This document shows, piece by piece, positions 23,889-37,892 of a stretch of 64,000 bases of DNA; positions within the stretch are counted from its first letter, which is position 1; every line of letters begins with the position of its first letter. The position numbers and the translations under genes are program-made. Source of the stretch: Golubevia sp. BC0850. Taxonomy: Eukaryota > Basidiomycota > Exobasidiomycetes > Golubeviales > Golubeviaceae. The notes under the pieces were generated by a model. The model did not search any database, was not told where the DNA came from, and saw only the letters and a list, made by a program, of their open reading frames with translations. The stretch lies in assembly GCA_012976225.1 (NCBI GenBank), contig JAAVVG010000017.1, positions 434,001 through 498,000 on the forward strand. Direction: 5' to 3'.

Positions 23889-26800
23889 ATGGATCCGGAT
23901 GGATTATTCGATTTCTTAGAAGCGAATCAGAAGAAAGATAGTAATGGATCAAGTCAACCAATTAAAGAAGAAACTCAAATTAAAAGTCAAAGGAGGAAGG
24001 AAAAGAAGAGGAAATCATCTCCCACTTCAATAGAAGAACAGAATGTCACTCCTTCAACCTCAACTTCAGTAAAGAATGAATCTTCATCAAACGAAAGTCA
24101 ATCCACTTCAAAGTTGATAGAACCAAAGGAGGAATCTAACGGGAATGCAAAGGGAAAGCAGAAAGAGAAAAAAGATTCAAAGAGAGCAAGAATTGCACCC
24201 ATTCCAACCACTAAAGTCACAGATGAATTCACTGCAGAAGCAATCAGACAAGTTCCAGCTGCTGCTAATGCAGATGGTGCAACTTATCATGAAGATGCTT
24301 CAACAAAGCAAGAAGGTTCTTCTTCCACTTCCTCAGCTACAGCTCCCGGTGGAATCGTAGCCACAGATGCCTCTGTCGTACCTTCTTTACCAACTACTGG
24401 TTCTCTTTCTTTAACCCATTCAGTCAGACACCAAGTAGCTTTACCTCCAAATTATCCTTACGTACCTTTGTCTCAACATGTTCCACCTGAAGAACCTGCA
24501 AGAACTTATCCTTTCACTCTAGATCCTTTCCAACAAACCAGTATTCATTCGATTCAGAGGGGTGAATCTGTTTTGGTTTCTGCTCATACTTCTGCTGGTA
24601 AAACTGTGGTGGCTGAATATGCTATTGCTCAGGCTTTGAAAGGTGGGATGAGAGTGGTCTATACGAGTCCTATCAAGGTGAGTCATCCGGGAAAGAGAGG
24701 GAAACGCATGTGTAAAGGAGATCGAGTTTTATATATCATGGGAGCTTTGGATGAAAGAAGAGAGCATACATCGAGATCGTAGCAGCTAGGAGTCTCACTC
24801 TCCCCTCTTTCAAATCCTCCAACTCCCCTTGTTCAATCCCTCTGTTCAATCCCTCTGTTCAATCCCTCTCTCTCTCAAAGGCTCTGTCCAATCAAAAGTA
24901 CAGAGAATTGTCTGCTGAATTTGGTGATGTTGGTTTGATGACAGGAGATGTCACTATCAATCCTTCAGCTAGTTGTCTGGTCATGACTACAGAGGTGAGT
25001 TTCGATTGACAGTTTTTTGAACTCAATGATTATCCTCCTCGTGCTGATCGACTTAACTGGATTTCCCTTCCGTCTCAGATTCTTCGGTCGATGCTTTACA
25101 GAGGTTCAGAAGTCATGAGAGAAGTGGCTTGGGTCATTTTCGATGAGATTCATTACATGAGAGATTCAGGTGAGTGTCTCCTCTGATTCTCAAGCATATC
25201 TCTCCCTCTCATCTGAACTCAAATCGCTCTATCGTATCGCTGTGTCGCAGAAAGAGGAGTGGTCTGGGAAGAGACGATCATTCTACTACCAAGAAAGGTT
25301 CGCTACGTCTTTCTCTCCGCTACCATCCCAAACGCGATGCAATTCGCTGAGTGGATCGCTCATACTCATCTTCAGCCGTGTCACGTAGTCTACACGGATT
25401 TCAGACCGACTCCATTACAGCACTATCTTTTCCCAGCTTCTGCTGAAGGGATCCATCTGGTGGTCGACGAACGTGGAACTTTCAGAGAAGACAACTTCCA
25501 GAAGGCTATGGGAGCTCTAGATAGCTCTGAGAACAGTGGAGGTAGCGGAAGTGGCGGGGGAGGGAGAGGAGGAAAGGGAGGGAGAGGTGGCGGAAGAGCT
25601 GGAGGAGGAAAAGCTCAAACTGGCAGGAAAGGTGGAGCTAAAGATGGAGCTGGATCAGATATCTACAAGATCGTCAAGATGATTATGCTCAAGAACTACA
25701 ATCCGGTTATTGTCTTCGCTTTCTCTAAGAGAGAATGTGAAGCTTTAGCCCTTCAGATGTCCAAGTTGGAATTCAACACTGAGGACGAAAGAGAAATGGT
25801 TAGCACTGTTTTTGAGAACGCTGTTGGAGCTCTGGGAGAAGAAGATAGGGAACTACCTCAAATCGAACATATCCTTCCTTTGCTTAGAAGAGGAATTGGT
25901 ATCCATCATGGAGGATTGTTGCCCATTCTTAAAGAAGTCATCGAGATTCTCTTCCAGGAAGGTTTGATCAAGGTGCTTTTCGCTACGGAGACTTTCAGTA
26001 TTGGTCTCAATATGCCTGCCAAGACTGTCGTTTTCACAAGTGTCAGCAAGTGGGATGGAAAGCAGCAGAGAAATCTGAGTGGAGGAGAATACATCCAGGT
26101 GAGTGTTCTGAATAGATGGGCCGAGAAAGGGGGCTTGAATCGCTGATGCTTTTTTCTCATCTCCCTTTTCAGATGTCTGGAAGAGCTGGTCGTCGTGGAT
26201 TGGATGATCGAGGAATTGTCATCATGATGTTTGATTCCAAGTTGGAGCCTGCTTCGGCGAAAGCCATGGTCCAAGGAGAAGCGGATCGTCTAGACTCTGC
26301 TTTCCATCTAGGTTACAACATGATTCTCAATCTAATGAGAGTTGAAGGAATCTCTCCCGAATACATGCTTCAGAGATGTTTCTTCCAATTCCAGAACGCA
26401 GCTCGAGTTCCAGAGCTCGAGGCTGAATTGGCGGAACTCGAGAAGGACAGAGACGACCTGGAAGTGGAAAGAGAGGAAGAGATCAAGGACTACTTCGAAG
26501 TCAGGAAACAGCTGAAGAGTCTAGGAAGGGACTTGCAAGCCGTCATCTCTCATCCTACCTACAGTCTTTCCTTCCTACAGCCAGGAAGGCTGGTTCATAT
26601 CAAGCATGAAGATCTCGACTTTGGATGGGGATGCTGCGTCAACTATCAGAAGAAGATCGCTCACTCTTCGAAAGGAAAGGGACCAGAAGCCGAGGAAGAA
26701 CTACCTCAAGGCCAATACATTGTAGACGCTCTTCTTCGATGTGCATCTGGCTCTCAAGTCCCGAGAGAAGGAGACAAGACTGGAAGGGATTCGGTTGGAG

Positions 26801-28155
26801 CTATCGATTGGGGAGCCTCTGGAACTCTGAGTCCCGTCTCTCCGGATGCGCCTTCTTCTGAGGGAGAGATGCTCGTCGTACCTGTTCTTCTATCCACAGT
26901 CGAAAGGATCTCTGGAATCAGGATCTTCTTACCGAAAGATCTTCGAGACAAAGATTCTAGAGAAGTGGTTCGCAGGAATCTGGCAGAAGTCTCAAGGAGG
27001 TTCCCAGAGCCCAAAGGTCTGCCATTATTGGATCCCGTTAAAGACATGAAGATCGTCGACGAACCATTCAAAGTTCTTCTTCAGAAGATCTCAGTGTTGG
27101 AAAAGCGAGTTGTCGAGATCGAGAAGGAATTAGGAGGTTCGAACTCAAAGAAACTCAAGAAACTCTACGACGCTTATCTCGAGAAGGACAATTTGATCGT
27201 CAAAGTCGAAGACATGAAAAAGAAGATTCAAGTCGCAGAGAGCATTCTTCAGTTGGACGAACTGAAATGTAGGAAGAGAGTCTTGAGAAGATTGGGCTTC
27301 ACAGATGAGAATGACGTCGTGGAGAAGAAAGGTAGAGTCGCTTGTGAGATCTCGACGGGAGATGAGCTGCTCTTAACAGAGATGATCTTCAATGGTGTCT
27401 TTAATGATTTGGAGCCAGAACAGTGTGCTGCTCTGTTGAGTTGCTTTGTCTTTACTGAAAAGGTGAGTTGATAGGACGCGGCGAAACAAAGAAGGGGCAA
27501 CCCTCTTGACTGACGATTTCTCAATTGGCTCTTCTTTCTTCAAATGTAGTCCAAGAAAGAAATTCAACTCAAAGAAGATCTAGCAGCTCCACTCAGAGTC
27601 ATGCAAGAGACCGCTAGACGTATTGCGAGAGTTTCAAGAGAAAGTAGGCTGCCTCTAGATGAGACTGAATATGTCAGTTCCTTCAAGGTTGAACTCATGG
27701 ATGCCGTTCTCAAGTGGTGTCAAGGAGCAAAGTTCGTGGAGATCTGTAAGGTGAGTAAGACAAAGCAGAGGGTTTATGGTTTTGTTCCCTCGACCCTTTC
27801 TCTGACTTGCCTTTGCTGTTCTTCATCATCTTCCACAGTTGACCGATATCTTCGAAGGATCTCTGATCAGAACCTTCAGGCGTCTACAAGAGCTCATTAG
27901 ACAGATGATGGCAGCGGCTAAAGCTATCGGAAACGGAGAGCTGGAAGAAAAGTTCACCAAGAGTTTGGCCAAATTAGAAAGAGAGAATTCGATCATCTTT
28001 TCCCCGTGAGTAACTCAGAGAGTTATAAATTGATACATTCTGCCCAGCGAACCTCTTGCTAACTCTTTCCTCTTTCTCGACTGTGTCTCCTTCGCCCTCT
28101 TCCTTGATCACTCCACCTCTACCACTTGTTGTTTCACAGATCCTTGTACCTCTAG
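23889..28155 (+). CDS. MTR4: Exosome-associated RNA helicase Mtr4 (TRAMP complex)
   Basis: Mtr4 feeds nuclear RNAs to the exosome. Eight exons: 23889-24677, 24881-24994, 25079-25169, 25251-26098, 26173-27462, 27550-27750, 27839-28005 and 28140-28155 (1171 aa). Diagnostic text: [51 protein letters not shown] (Walker A about 232-239), DEIH 323-326, [30 protein letters not shown], and the family-typical end SLYL, reached only by splicing the last 16-base exon. The VRHQ/PPNYPY text and the arch separate it from Ski2. An RGG-like Gly/Lys insert (about 445-485) precedes [10 protein letters not shown]. The lysine- and serine-rich N-terminus (first 150 residues) is poorly conserved. Intron 1 carries a 13-base tandem repeat. 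Confidence 0.96.
24831..24869. repeat. 13-base tandem repeat (3 copies) inside MTR4 intron 1
   Basis: GTTCAATCCCTCT occurs three times head to tail, just upstream of the intron's polypyrimidine acceptor. It is probably replication slippage that lengthened the pyrimidine tract. Confidence 0.85.
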
Positions 28156-28365
28156 ATACTTTTTGTTTCGACTGCAATTCAACTTTTCTTCATTCACTTT
28201 CAGCCAATCGTCACTCGGGAATTATACTGGTACATGGCTGACACTTTGACTACTGTTTTGATCAAAGTGGCAAGAAAAATAATAACGGATTGCAAGGGAG
28301 AAAGGATGCATGCTATGAACAAATGACATGACAGAGATGGAAACGGAGAGCTTGAAATCGACAGA

Positions 28366-30727
28366 TCAAGGAGAGTTAGGCGGCGAAAAGATTGCATTCA
28401 CATTGGGACTGCGTAGACGTGAAAGAGGAGAGATGGGAAAGAACGTGTCAGTCAGAATGTCTGCAATGTTGCAACTTGAAAGGTTCTAACTTACCCTAAT
28501 TCAATCGTCAGGCAACCTTTGAGAGCATCCTTGGTTCCCTCTGGTCCATCCCTGAGCTCGTTCCTTAATTTCTTCAACTCTTTCAATTCAATTTCCATTC
28601 TCCTCCTCTCATTAGCTACCACGTTCAATTTGGCCTTTTCTATAAGATATCGTTTCCTCATAAGATCCAATTCTTCTTCTTCCGCTGTTCTATTTGCAAC
28701 TTCAGCGACGGCGGCAGCAGCACCCTGATCGACTGGAACGTTTGTGAAAAGTCCCAAAGAAGCAGCTTCGGCTCCTCCGATTCTTCTTTTCTTTAAAGGT
28801 TGTTTTGAAACAGATGAGCTAGATCCTTGATCTGGAGGTGGAGGAGGTGTCATTGCAGAAGTTGAAGGTGCTGGAGTTGTTGAAGTTTCATTTGAAGGTG
28901 CTTCTTTCATTGACGGCTCTTCCAAAACTTTGAGTAATTCCATCTCCTGCCTTATCTTAGATCTGATGATTCTTTCGGATTCAACCCACTTTTTCCTAGA
29001 ATCGGATAAAAGTCCTATCTCAAAAGCATTCTGTCTATCGTCTCTCATCCAGCTTTCCTTACTTTCCTCATCGATCTCTGAATCCGAGTCGCCTCCCGTT
29101 TCTGAGTCTCGAGGAGCAAGAGGAGCTACGAATCCGAGTTTGATGGCAGTTTCCATTCCTTCTTCAGTTCCATTCAAAGTGTTTCTCTTATTCCTCTCTA
29201 TCCTTTCTTTCTGTTCGACCGTAGACTTATCCATCTGAGCTGCAGAATCGACAGGTAATCCACCAGCTCCAGTTGCGCCTTGATTGTTCAGAACTTGACT
29301 TCTTAAGAGCTCAACTTCACTCCCTTTTGTTGACCAGAAACTTAAATCAGCTTCATCCAACACTTCTTGATTTGCGACTTTCGTCTGTAAAGCGTTCGTA
29401 GGAGCTGGTATTTCGTCGTAGACCCATCCATTTCCTGCTGGATAGGAAGTCGGAGCAGGTTCTTGATGACCTCCGAGCAAAGAACTTGGAAGATCTGTTG
29501 AAGCTGATCTATCTCTTTGAGAGCTTCTGGTTGATAGACCATCTGCTAATGCAGATCTGGAAGTTCTAGGCCTATCAGTTGATCCGATTGCGTATTCGGT
29601 CTTGGAATCTGCCTCGCATTCCCAGATCGAGGAAAGCGTTGGAGCAGCTGTGTCTCCTCCAGGTCCTTCGTTTCCAGCGGCTTCTTCTCCATCTGATCCT
29701 TCTCCTCCAGCTGCATTCCCGGCTCCTGCTGCTGGCTTCTTGATTTGGCCTGGTCTTGCTGGAGGCGGTGCTGTTCCATGTTGAACTCTCATGTGCTTAG
29801 CCATGGCGTCAGATCTCGTGAAGGACTTGTCGCACTCTGGGAACGGAAAGAGGAGGGAGTCAGAGAGTCAATGTCAGCAATGAGGGCACACTCTTTAATC
29901 TAGAGCACAATCTCTCAAGGGAGACTTGATAAGTTGAAGATTTTCACGATCGAAACTCACCTGGTCTGGGACAGGTGAAAGGCTTCTCTCCAGTGTGACT
30001 TCTCAAGTGACTCAACAAGGCGAATCTACTCGTCTGAGGTTTCCCGCGTCTTGGACATCCTTCCCAGTCACAAGAATACTTCGACTTGTTGGTGCCGATG
30101 TGAGCTGGAGTCGTCGAGGTCCAGGAGTGCGAGAGAGTGGTCAAGTAGGTCAAGAGAAAGAGAGAGAGGTTAGAGGCGTTCAGTCGAGGGCCTACAGTGG
30201 CACGCTAGGTTCAGTGTTTGAGATTAGACTTCCAAGCTTCCTTGAACAGAACAGCGCCTCGAGAGAAGGAAATCGAAGATGCGAATCAGACACTTCCACA
30301 GGAAGAGAGCTCTCCTTCTCTCCTTCTCCCTTCCTCGCCCTCATTTTTCTTTCGAAGTAGCCTATCTTCGCTTATCCCTAATCGAATCCAATCCTGCAAC
30401 AGAGCCCAAGTACTCACCTTCATGAACATGATCCAGCAAGCATTGAAGATCTGACTGCACCTCACCACAAAGAGCCCACTTGCAAATCAAAGGCACTACA
30501 TTGATATCACCAGCATCAGCATAGAAGTCCTTAATATCTGGATTGTCCTCTGAGCCAGAAGTAGAGACGATCGAGGCAGCTGGAGAAGTAGCTCTAGATC
30601 CTGGAAAGGAAGACATGGTAGCATCTCCATCTGGCTCTCCGTGAGCGTCCAAGTCGTCCGGGTAAGGTGAAAGAGATGGTTTCTTGCTGCTTCCAGAGGC
30701 TGATTTACTTGCTTTTTTCTTTGCCAT
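28366..30727 (-). CDS. INO80 complex subunit Iec1-like C2H2 zinc-finger protein
   Basis: Exons on the minus strand: 30727-30418, 30104-29961, 29836-28495 and 28408-28366 (612 aa). The finger block reads CKWALC ... HVHEAHIGTNKSKYSCDWEGC, HLRSHTGEKPFTCPRPEC and FTRSDAMAKHMRVQH. This order and the HIGTNK/CDWEGCPR text match the Iec1 family of INO80 chromatin remodeller subunits. A long Ser/Ala/Gly-rich, partly helical C-terminus follows. Without the last intron the frame stops at 28491, but that stop lies inside a strong GTAAGT donor. Splicing to the acceptor at 28409 adds a short tail (GPNVNAIFSPPNSP). The start was set at the ATG opening MAKKKASKSASG; an in-frame ATG at 30793 is possible. It converges on MTR4. 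Confidence 0.78.
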
Positions 30728-31200
30728 CTTGATCAAAGTGGTAGAGTGCGATAAGGAGCGGGAAGAGGAGCGATGAAACCTCCGACCATCCAACAGTCCA
30801 ACCCTCTCAGATTCTGCCCTTCTCTATCCTCGCAACACAAGCGAGTTCACATAGCATATATAGGGAAGCATTTCTCGGTGGGAGAACTCCCGCTCGTTCC
30901 CTCGATAGGTACATACATCAACGCAACAACCGACGAGTAGGAGACTTGTAGATGGTCGGAAGAGCAAATCCCAGACAATTAAGCAAGCCGCAGGCGGACG
31001 AATGGACGATTCAGTTAGGTTGAATGGGATTCTGGCATTGAAATCCGAATTTGTCAAGACCGGAGCCTAACTTTTTAGACGAGCTGGGGTTCAAGGTCCC
31101 CACTAGATTTGAATGCTTAAATGCTCGTACGTGGGTGGATATGAAGGACCTCCCTTTCACAGACTTTTCTTCTTTCCTTCCCTCCTTATCATTTTCTACT

Positions 31201-31280
<80 letters not shown>

Positions 31281-31315
31281 CTCTCACCCTCTTTCACCCT
31301 TCTCCAGCCCTCGAG
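30728..31315. other. Divergent promoter region, zinc-finger gene / lipase
   Basis: Shared upstream region of two divergent genes. The lipase side ends in a long CT microsatellite directly before the start codon. No further exon is seen. Confidence 0.55.
31201..31285. repeat. (CT)n microsatellite upstream of lipase
   Basis: About 80 bases of almost pure CT with a few TT interruptions lie 31-115 bases upstream of the lipase ATG. CT-rich leaders are common before strongly expressed fungal genes, but this length suggests slippage. Confidence 0.92.
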
Positions 31316-33433
31316 ATGAGATTTTTAGCTCTCGCCATGACCCTTCTGCCCATGTCTATTGCGGCTCCTTTAGAACTCAAGAGAGCTGGTGAAAGCCTTC
31401 CAAATCCAACTGTCGATCCCTTCTACAAGGTTCCAAGCAACATTGCCACTTATTCCGCAGGTCAAATTGTGGACAAAAGGGACGTAACCACAAACATCGA
31501 AGGTACCAACGTTGCTTCATCTTACCAGGTCAGTCTCGCTTTGTTGGCCACCAAATTATTCTTTGCCTCTCTTGATTCTTCTTCAGAGATGAAATGCGGA
31601 CAAGGTTGAGCTTCCGACAACGAGAGAAGAACGCCCAAAAGGACCAACCAGCTCGAAGTTGACTCACCTTCCTTCCTTTTGAACAGGTCTCCTATCGCTC
31701 TTTGACCACCAAACAAGATGCTGATATGACTGTGGCTACCATTTGGGTGCCAAAGAAGATAACCACTCCGACCAAAATCTTCAGTTACCAAGCTTATGAG
31801 TGAGTTGAGAACTTTGTTGTCGAACCTGTTCCGTCTTTTCGCAAGTGTCCTCTTCGTCGTTTCCTTCAGATCTTCAGTCTGAGCGTCGATAAAGCCGGCT
31901 GAATGAATTCAAGAGAAAAAACCCTCAATTTACACTCGAGAGATCAAGCCAAGTACTCACCTCGCTTCTTTCCTTTTACCGTCGAACAGGGACTCTACCA
32001 CCTTGGATTGCAATCCTTCATGGGCTTTCGTAAAGGACAGCGATTCCAAGAACAAGTTCGTCACTAGTCTCGACACCCCTATTTACATCAATTACGCCCT
32101 TTCCAAGGGATGGTATGTCGTCGCTGCCGACCATGAAGGATCTCAGTCCGCTTTCATTTCTGGTCGTCAACAAGGTCAAGCAGTCTTAGATGGTGTTAGA
32201 GCTTTGATCAACTCTGAGAGCTTGGCTAAAGATTCTCAAGTTGGACTCCTCGGTTATTCAGGAGGTGCTTCAGCCACTGTCTGGGCTGAAAATCTGCACT
32301 CAAGCTATGCTCCTGAGCTAAACGTGGTAGCCGGAGTGCATGGGGGTACTCCAATCGACAGTGAGTCGGGGAGTAAGAAGATGGCAAGGGGACAAGAAGA
32401 AGTAGAGACAGAGTCGAGGGAGGGGAGGAGAAAAGCTTTTGCTAAGGAACCCAAAATGGAGCTGCGATCGATATCCTTCACTGACTTGCTCGAAACTCTT
32501 CACCGCTCAGCTCTCAACACTTTCAACTTCTTGAACAAGGTGAGTTCAGTCTTTTCCAGAAGACATTTCTTCGCGTGTCCTCTTACTGACTGCTGCCCTC
32601 TTGACCATCCTCTTCTCAGTCTTTCTTCGCTGGATTCGCTGGAGCTGGAATTGTTGGGTTAAACAACGCTTACCCAGAACTGTCTGCTTACATCCAAAGC
32701 ATCACAACCCCTGCCGGAAAAGCAGCATTAGCCAAGTATGCAGGAAGTGGCTACTGTCTCGCAAACGTCGCCACCGGAGATCCTTTCACAGATTTCCTCA
32801 AGTACTTCACTGTTGACAACGCTTTGGCTCAACCAATCCCAGCCGCAGTTCTTAAAAACGAGACACTTTTGATCGAGAGAGCCACTACTCCTGATTTAGT
32901 TTCTACTCCAAAATTCCCAAGATTCATGTTCCACGGTCTTGAGGATGGAATCATCTCCTACAAAGATGCTCGTGCTTATGCCCAGCAACAATGCGCTGCA
33001 GGTAAGTATTGAACTGAAGCGAGAGAGGTGGAGGGGGAAAAGGACAAACATGAGGTGTATCGCCTTCTTACCTTGACTCTTTCTCATCTCTTTTTCCTTA
33101 GGTGCGAACATTGCCTTCACTTCTCTTCCAGTAGCTGAGCACATCTTAGGCGAGATCCTTGGTTTAGTTCCAGGTATTGACTTCATGACTAGTGAGTTAG
33201 CTTTTCATCCACCTCCCTATCCATCTCATTCTGACGCCCTCTCCGTCTGTCCATTTGATTTTTTAACAGAGGCCTTCGCAGGAAAGGCCCCTTCAGTCAA
33301 ATGTGGAACCTCCCTCCCTCAGATCCCTCTCCGTAGTCAACAAGCTAAGGACATCATCGGACAAGATGCCGTCAATTCTTTACTCTCCATGAATGGACAG
33401 AAGGATGTTCTTGGAAATGTTCTCCATTTCTAA
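31316..33433 (+). CDS. Secretory lipase (LIP family)
   Basis: Extracellular triacylglycerol lipase of the Candida LIP type (secretory lipase family). Seven exons: 31316-31528, 31687-31799, 31990-32360, 32511-32539, 32620-33001, 33102-33191 and 33270-33433 (453 aa). A signal peptide opens the protein (MRFLALAMTLLPMSIAAP). The nucleophile elbow is GYSGG with Ser199. GWYVVAADHEGSQSAF, VAGVHGGTP, TFNFLNKSFFAGFAGAGI and FMFHGLEDGIISYKDA are typical, and the last probably carries the catalytic Asp. Exon 4 is only 29 bases. The length matches the family (about 450). Target lipids and regulation cannot be read from sequence. Confidence 0.93.
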
Positions 33434-33895
33434 AAGATAATCTGTCTCCCAAGTGCTTGAATCTAGGAATTGTCAATCTCATCTAGATCGCCCCTCAAAG
33501 CATCACTCATCTCGTAGAAACTTCTTCAATCGCAAAATAGACTCAAACACCTCACAATCTCATCTATCTTTGTCTTTTGCATTATTGTTTTACTCATCTC
33601 AAATCTTTGCTCATCTTCTTTTTCACTGATCTTTTGTCAGCAGAAGAAGTCTTCCTTGCTTATTCGCATTCCAATGCAATCATTCATCTTACAGCCAGAG
33701 AATGATCTTGAGATTGGTATAAATTTTCAAAAGAAGAGTTTGTCTAAAACAAAGCTGGGCAGAAAAAGGGAAACGGAGACTGCCCAAAAAGTCCAAAGCA
33801 AAGTTGCTTGGCTTCTACGGAAGCTGTTTGATGAAAGTTGGGAGAGAAGTATCCAGCTTTGAACTCCACAAACCTTCATCCTTTAACTTTGAACT
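33434..33895. other. Convergent 3' flanks of lipase and isomerase genes
   Basis: AT-rich 3' sequence between two convergent genes. Short open frames here show no protein-like features. Confidence 0.5.
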
Positions 33896-35115
<1,220 letters not shown>

Positions 35116-35386
35116 GGTTTGAAGGATTAAATATTGACTTTGTTTGGGGGAAGGGAAGAAACAACGCAAGAAATCAAAGGGCTCTGAACTCACGTGGCGT
35201 GATTCTTCAACATCCCTTTTTTCCGTTTTATCGTCTGCTTGATATCTTTGGAATTGATTCAGAATTGCTACCAAAAGAAAAAAGGGAGAAGGAAAGGTTA
35301 GGAGGAGGAGGCGAGGAGGTCTATACCTGCGCTTCAGACAGACGTGGAAGCTGCAGCCTCTTCTCTCCTTCTTCTCAACCACCACC

Positions 35387-37382
35387 ATGATTTTACAACC
35401 TGATTCAAATAGTAGCAAACGAGATCTAGAGCTGGTCTCAGATCCAAAAGAACTCAAAGTCACACTTTCAAGAGAGCCAATCACCACCTACAAAGGACCA
35501 ATCGTCCTCGTGAGTTCTTTCCACATAAATGACAAGCCATGCATCATCTCGTTCTCCTCAACGGTCTTTCTCTCTCTTTCTAGGCAATACATGGAGGTGC
35601 AGGTGGCACTACTCCACCAAAGTGAGTATCCACATCAAGTCCCGATCACTATCAGTGCCTTTGATCTGACAGATTCTCTCGCTTTTCAGTATGCCCCCGG
35701 AGATGGAAGAAGCTTATCGTTCTAAACTATGTGATTCTCTAAATCGAGGTTATGCCGTTTTAAGTGCTGGAGGAACTGCTTTAGATGCCGCTTGTGCTGC
35801 TGTAGTGGAAATGGAAGACAGTCCATTGTTTAACGCTGGGAAGGGTGAGTGATAAGGGTGAAAGTATACGCTTTCCTTCCGATATGTTGCTGACTGTCCG
35901 AGTTTGATTTCTTGCCTGAACGGTTTCCTGAATCCTGATTAGGCGCTGTGTTCAACTCCTCGGGAGAAAATGAATGTGAAGCGAGTGTAATGCTCTCTGG
36001 ACCACCGCTACCTTCGATTCAATCCTCTAATGACGAGCAATCTCCAAAGGATTTGAAAGACAAAGAACAAGTTCAATTGAATTCATCGGACAACCGTATA
36101 AGCCCTTCAAGAAGAGCAGCGGCAGTCACTTTAGTTCGAGAGACTAAGAACCCAATCCTTTTAGCTAAAGCTTTATATGAATCTTCAAATGATAACCCTC
36201 ATGTTTTGATGGCTGGTAGAAACGCTGAAGAAATAGGTTGGAAACTTGGTTGCGAGAAAGTTGAGAAGAATTATTATTGGACTAAGAGAAGATGGTTGTG
36301 AGTTTCAAAGTTCGGGTTCGAAATCGTTCAATTCGAGAGCTTACCCCTCTTAGAGTGTTTCTAATCTTTCTAATCTTCCAAATTACATTTTTAATAGAGA
36401 ACATAGAAGAGGCTTAGGACTTCCAGATGAGGAAATCCAAGAAGAGGGGCCCGAAAAGGTTGAGATTCCAGAACCACCAAGATCTACGATTTCAGAACCA
36501 CCTTCCTATTCATCCCTTCAGACATCTCAAGATACTGTAAATTCGATAACTTCCTCTTCTGAGATTGACCTCAATTGTCTACCTCAGGGAACAGTTGGAG
36601 CAGTAGCTTTAGATTCTTCCGGTCGATTAGCCTGTTCTACTTCTACGGGAGGAAAAACCAACAAATTGAAAGGTAGAGTAGGAGATACTCCAACTATAGG
36701 CTCTGGATTCTGGAGCGAAATCTGGGAATCAAATCATATGATGATTCCTTCGGTGGCTGTCGATGACGTCTCTAAAGAACAAGATTCGGAAGAAAGTTGC
36801 TACTCTCAGCTTGTAAACCTCTTTTGTCTCAGGTCTACCTCTAATTCCAACTCAACAAAACCTGAAGATGAGGAAAGCTCTCTCAAAACTTCAACTTGGA
36901 TAGCTCCCTCAAACCTCAAAGGAGTGGCTCTGTCTGGAACTGGAGACGGAGATTATTTCTTAAGAATCTCTTTCGCAAGTCTTGTTGCTCATAGAATGAG
37001 ATTTCTTAGTGAAAGTTCAGAGGTTGCTGGAAGGAGAGCAGTTGAAGAATTGACTAAGGTTGGAGGGAAGGGCACTGGAGGAGCTATCGTTCTGGATTTG
37101 GAAGGCAAAGGTGAGGATGAAAAGGTTGCAAAAGTAAGAAATGATGTCAAGAAAACCGACAAAACCTCTTCTGACTCAAAATCCTCTCCTTTGATTTTCA
37201 GTATCTTTCCCACTTAACAGTGCTACTATGAATCGAGGTGAGTGCGCCGACAAAGATCTAGCGACTCTTTGTTCTCTGCCCCCTCTGACTTGAACGCTTT
37301 CTCCTTTGCTTCAGGATTCATCTCCTCAAATTCTGGCGCTGTGGCAAGAGTTGCTATCTTTCACCATGAGGAATGCTCTTGA
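35387..37382 (+). CDS. Type-2 (N-terminal nucleophile) L-asparaginase / isoaspartyl peptidase
   Basis: Ntn hydrolase that cleaves itself before the catalytic Thr and hydrolyses asparagine or isoaspartyl peptides. Seven exons: 35387-35509, 35584-35621, 35690-35844, 35943-36297, 36398-37110, 37202-37237 and 37315-37382 (454 aa). [41 protein letters not shown] and the self-cleavage site [18 protein letters not shown] (nucleophile Thr248) are present, followed by [19 protein letters not shown]. The segment before the cleavage Thr (about 192-243) is a long Ser/Pro/Glu-rich linker, and a second polar insert splits the beta half, making the protein longer than typical bacterial or human enzymes (about 310-330). 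The unspliced frame within exon 5 is open beyond the intron donor. Confidence 0.9.
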
Positions 37383-37892
37383 TGATGCGGGCATGTCTTG
37401 TTCCCCGTTGTTAGCTAGCTGGTCTAGCTTCTTCCCCTTTCAACTTCACTGTCTTTGTAGATACGATGATACCAGGTATTCCATATCTCTTTGAGTCAGG
37501 CGATCCAGCTTACTTTCCTGTCAGGTCGAGGGAATCCTTTTCTTGATGGCGACACATTTCACTCGTCAAATGTCAAACACCACGCATCTAATCTGCTTCA
37601 CGATGCATGCATTGCTTGCCGAATGAAAACGAAAAAGATAGAGAGTAAGAGAGTGAAAGAAGAACTTTGGGGGAGAAAAGTGAAAGGAAAAAATCAAAAC
37701 CGGTAGTACAAGAAAGGAGAAAAAGGAGAATAATAACAAAACCCGAGAAAGAACAAATGGGAATAGGAAATAGCACTTAGAAGAAAGCAAAGTAAATAGT
37801 GAGCAAGATCGGAAGGGAATGCTTGTGATTTGATATTTGATTTTGAGGTAAACGGCACCTCATCGAGAAGGACAGGTCCAGTTGCTTTCCGT
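37383..37892. other. Convergent 3' flanks, asparaginase / subtilase
   Basis: About 510 bases between convergent genes. A purine-rich 3' region is seen at 37630-37800 but no exon. Confidence 0.5.

Noticed and set aside
23889-28155. Ski2 instead of Mtr4
   Set aside because: The [13 protein letters not shown] region and the C-terminal [12 protein letters not shown] and SLYL end are Mtr4-type.
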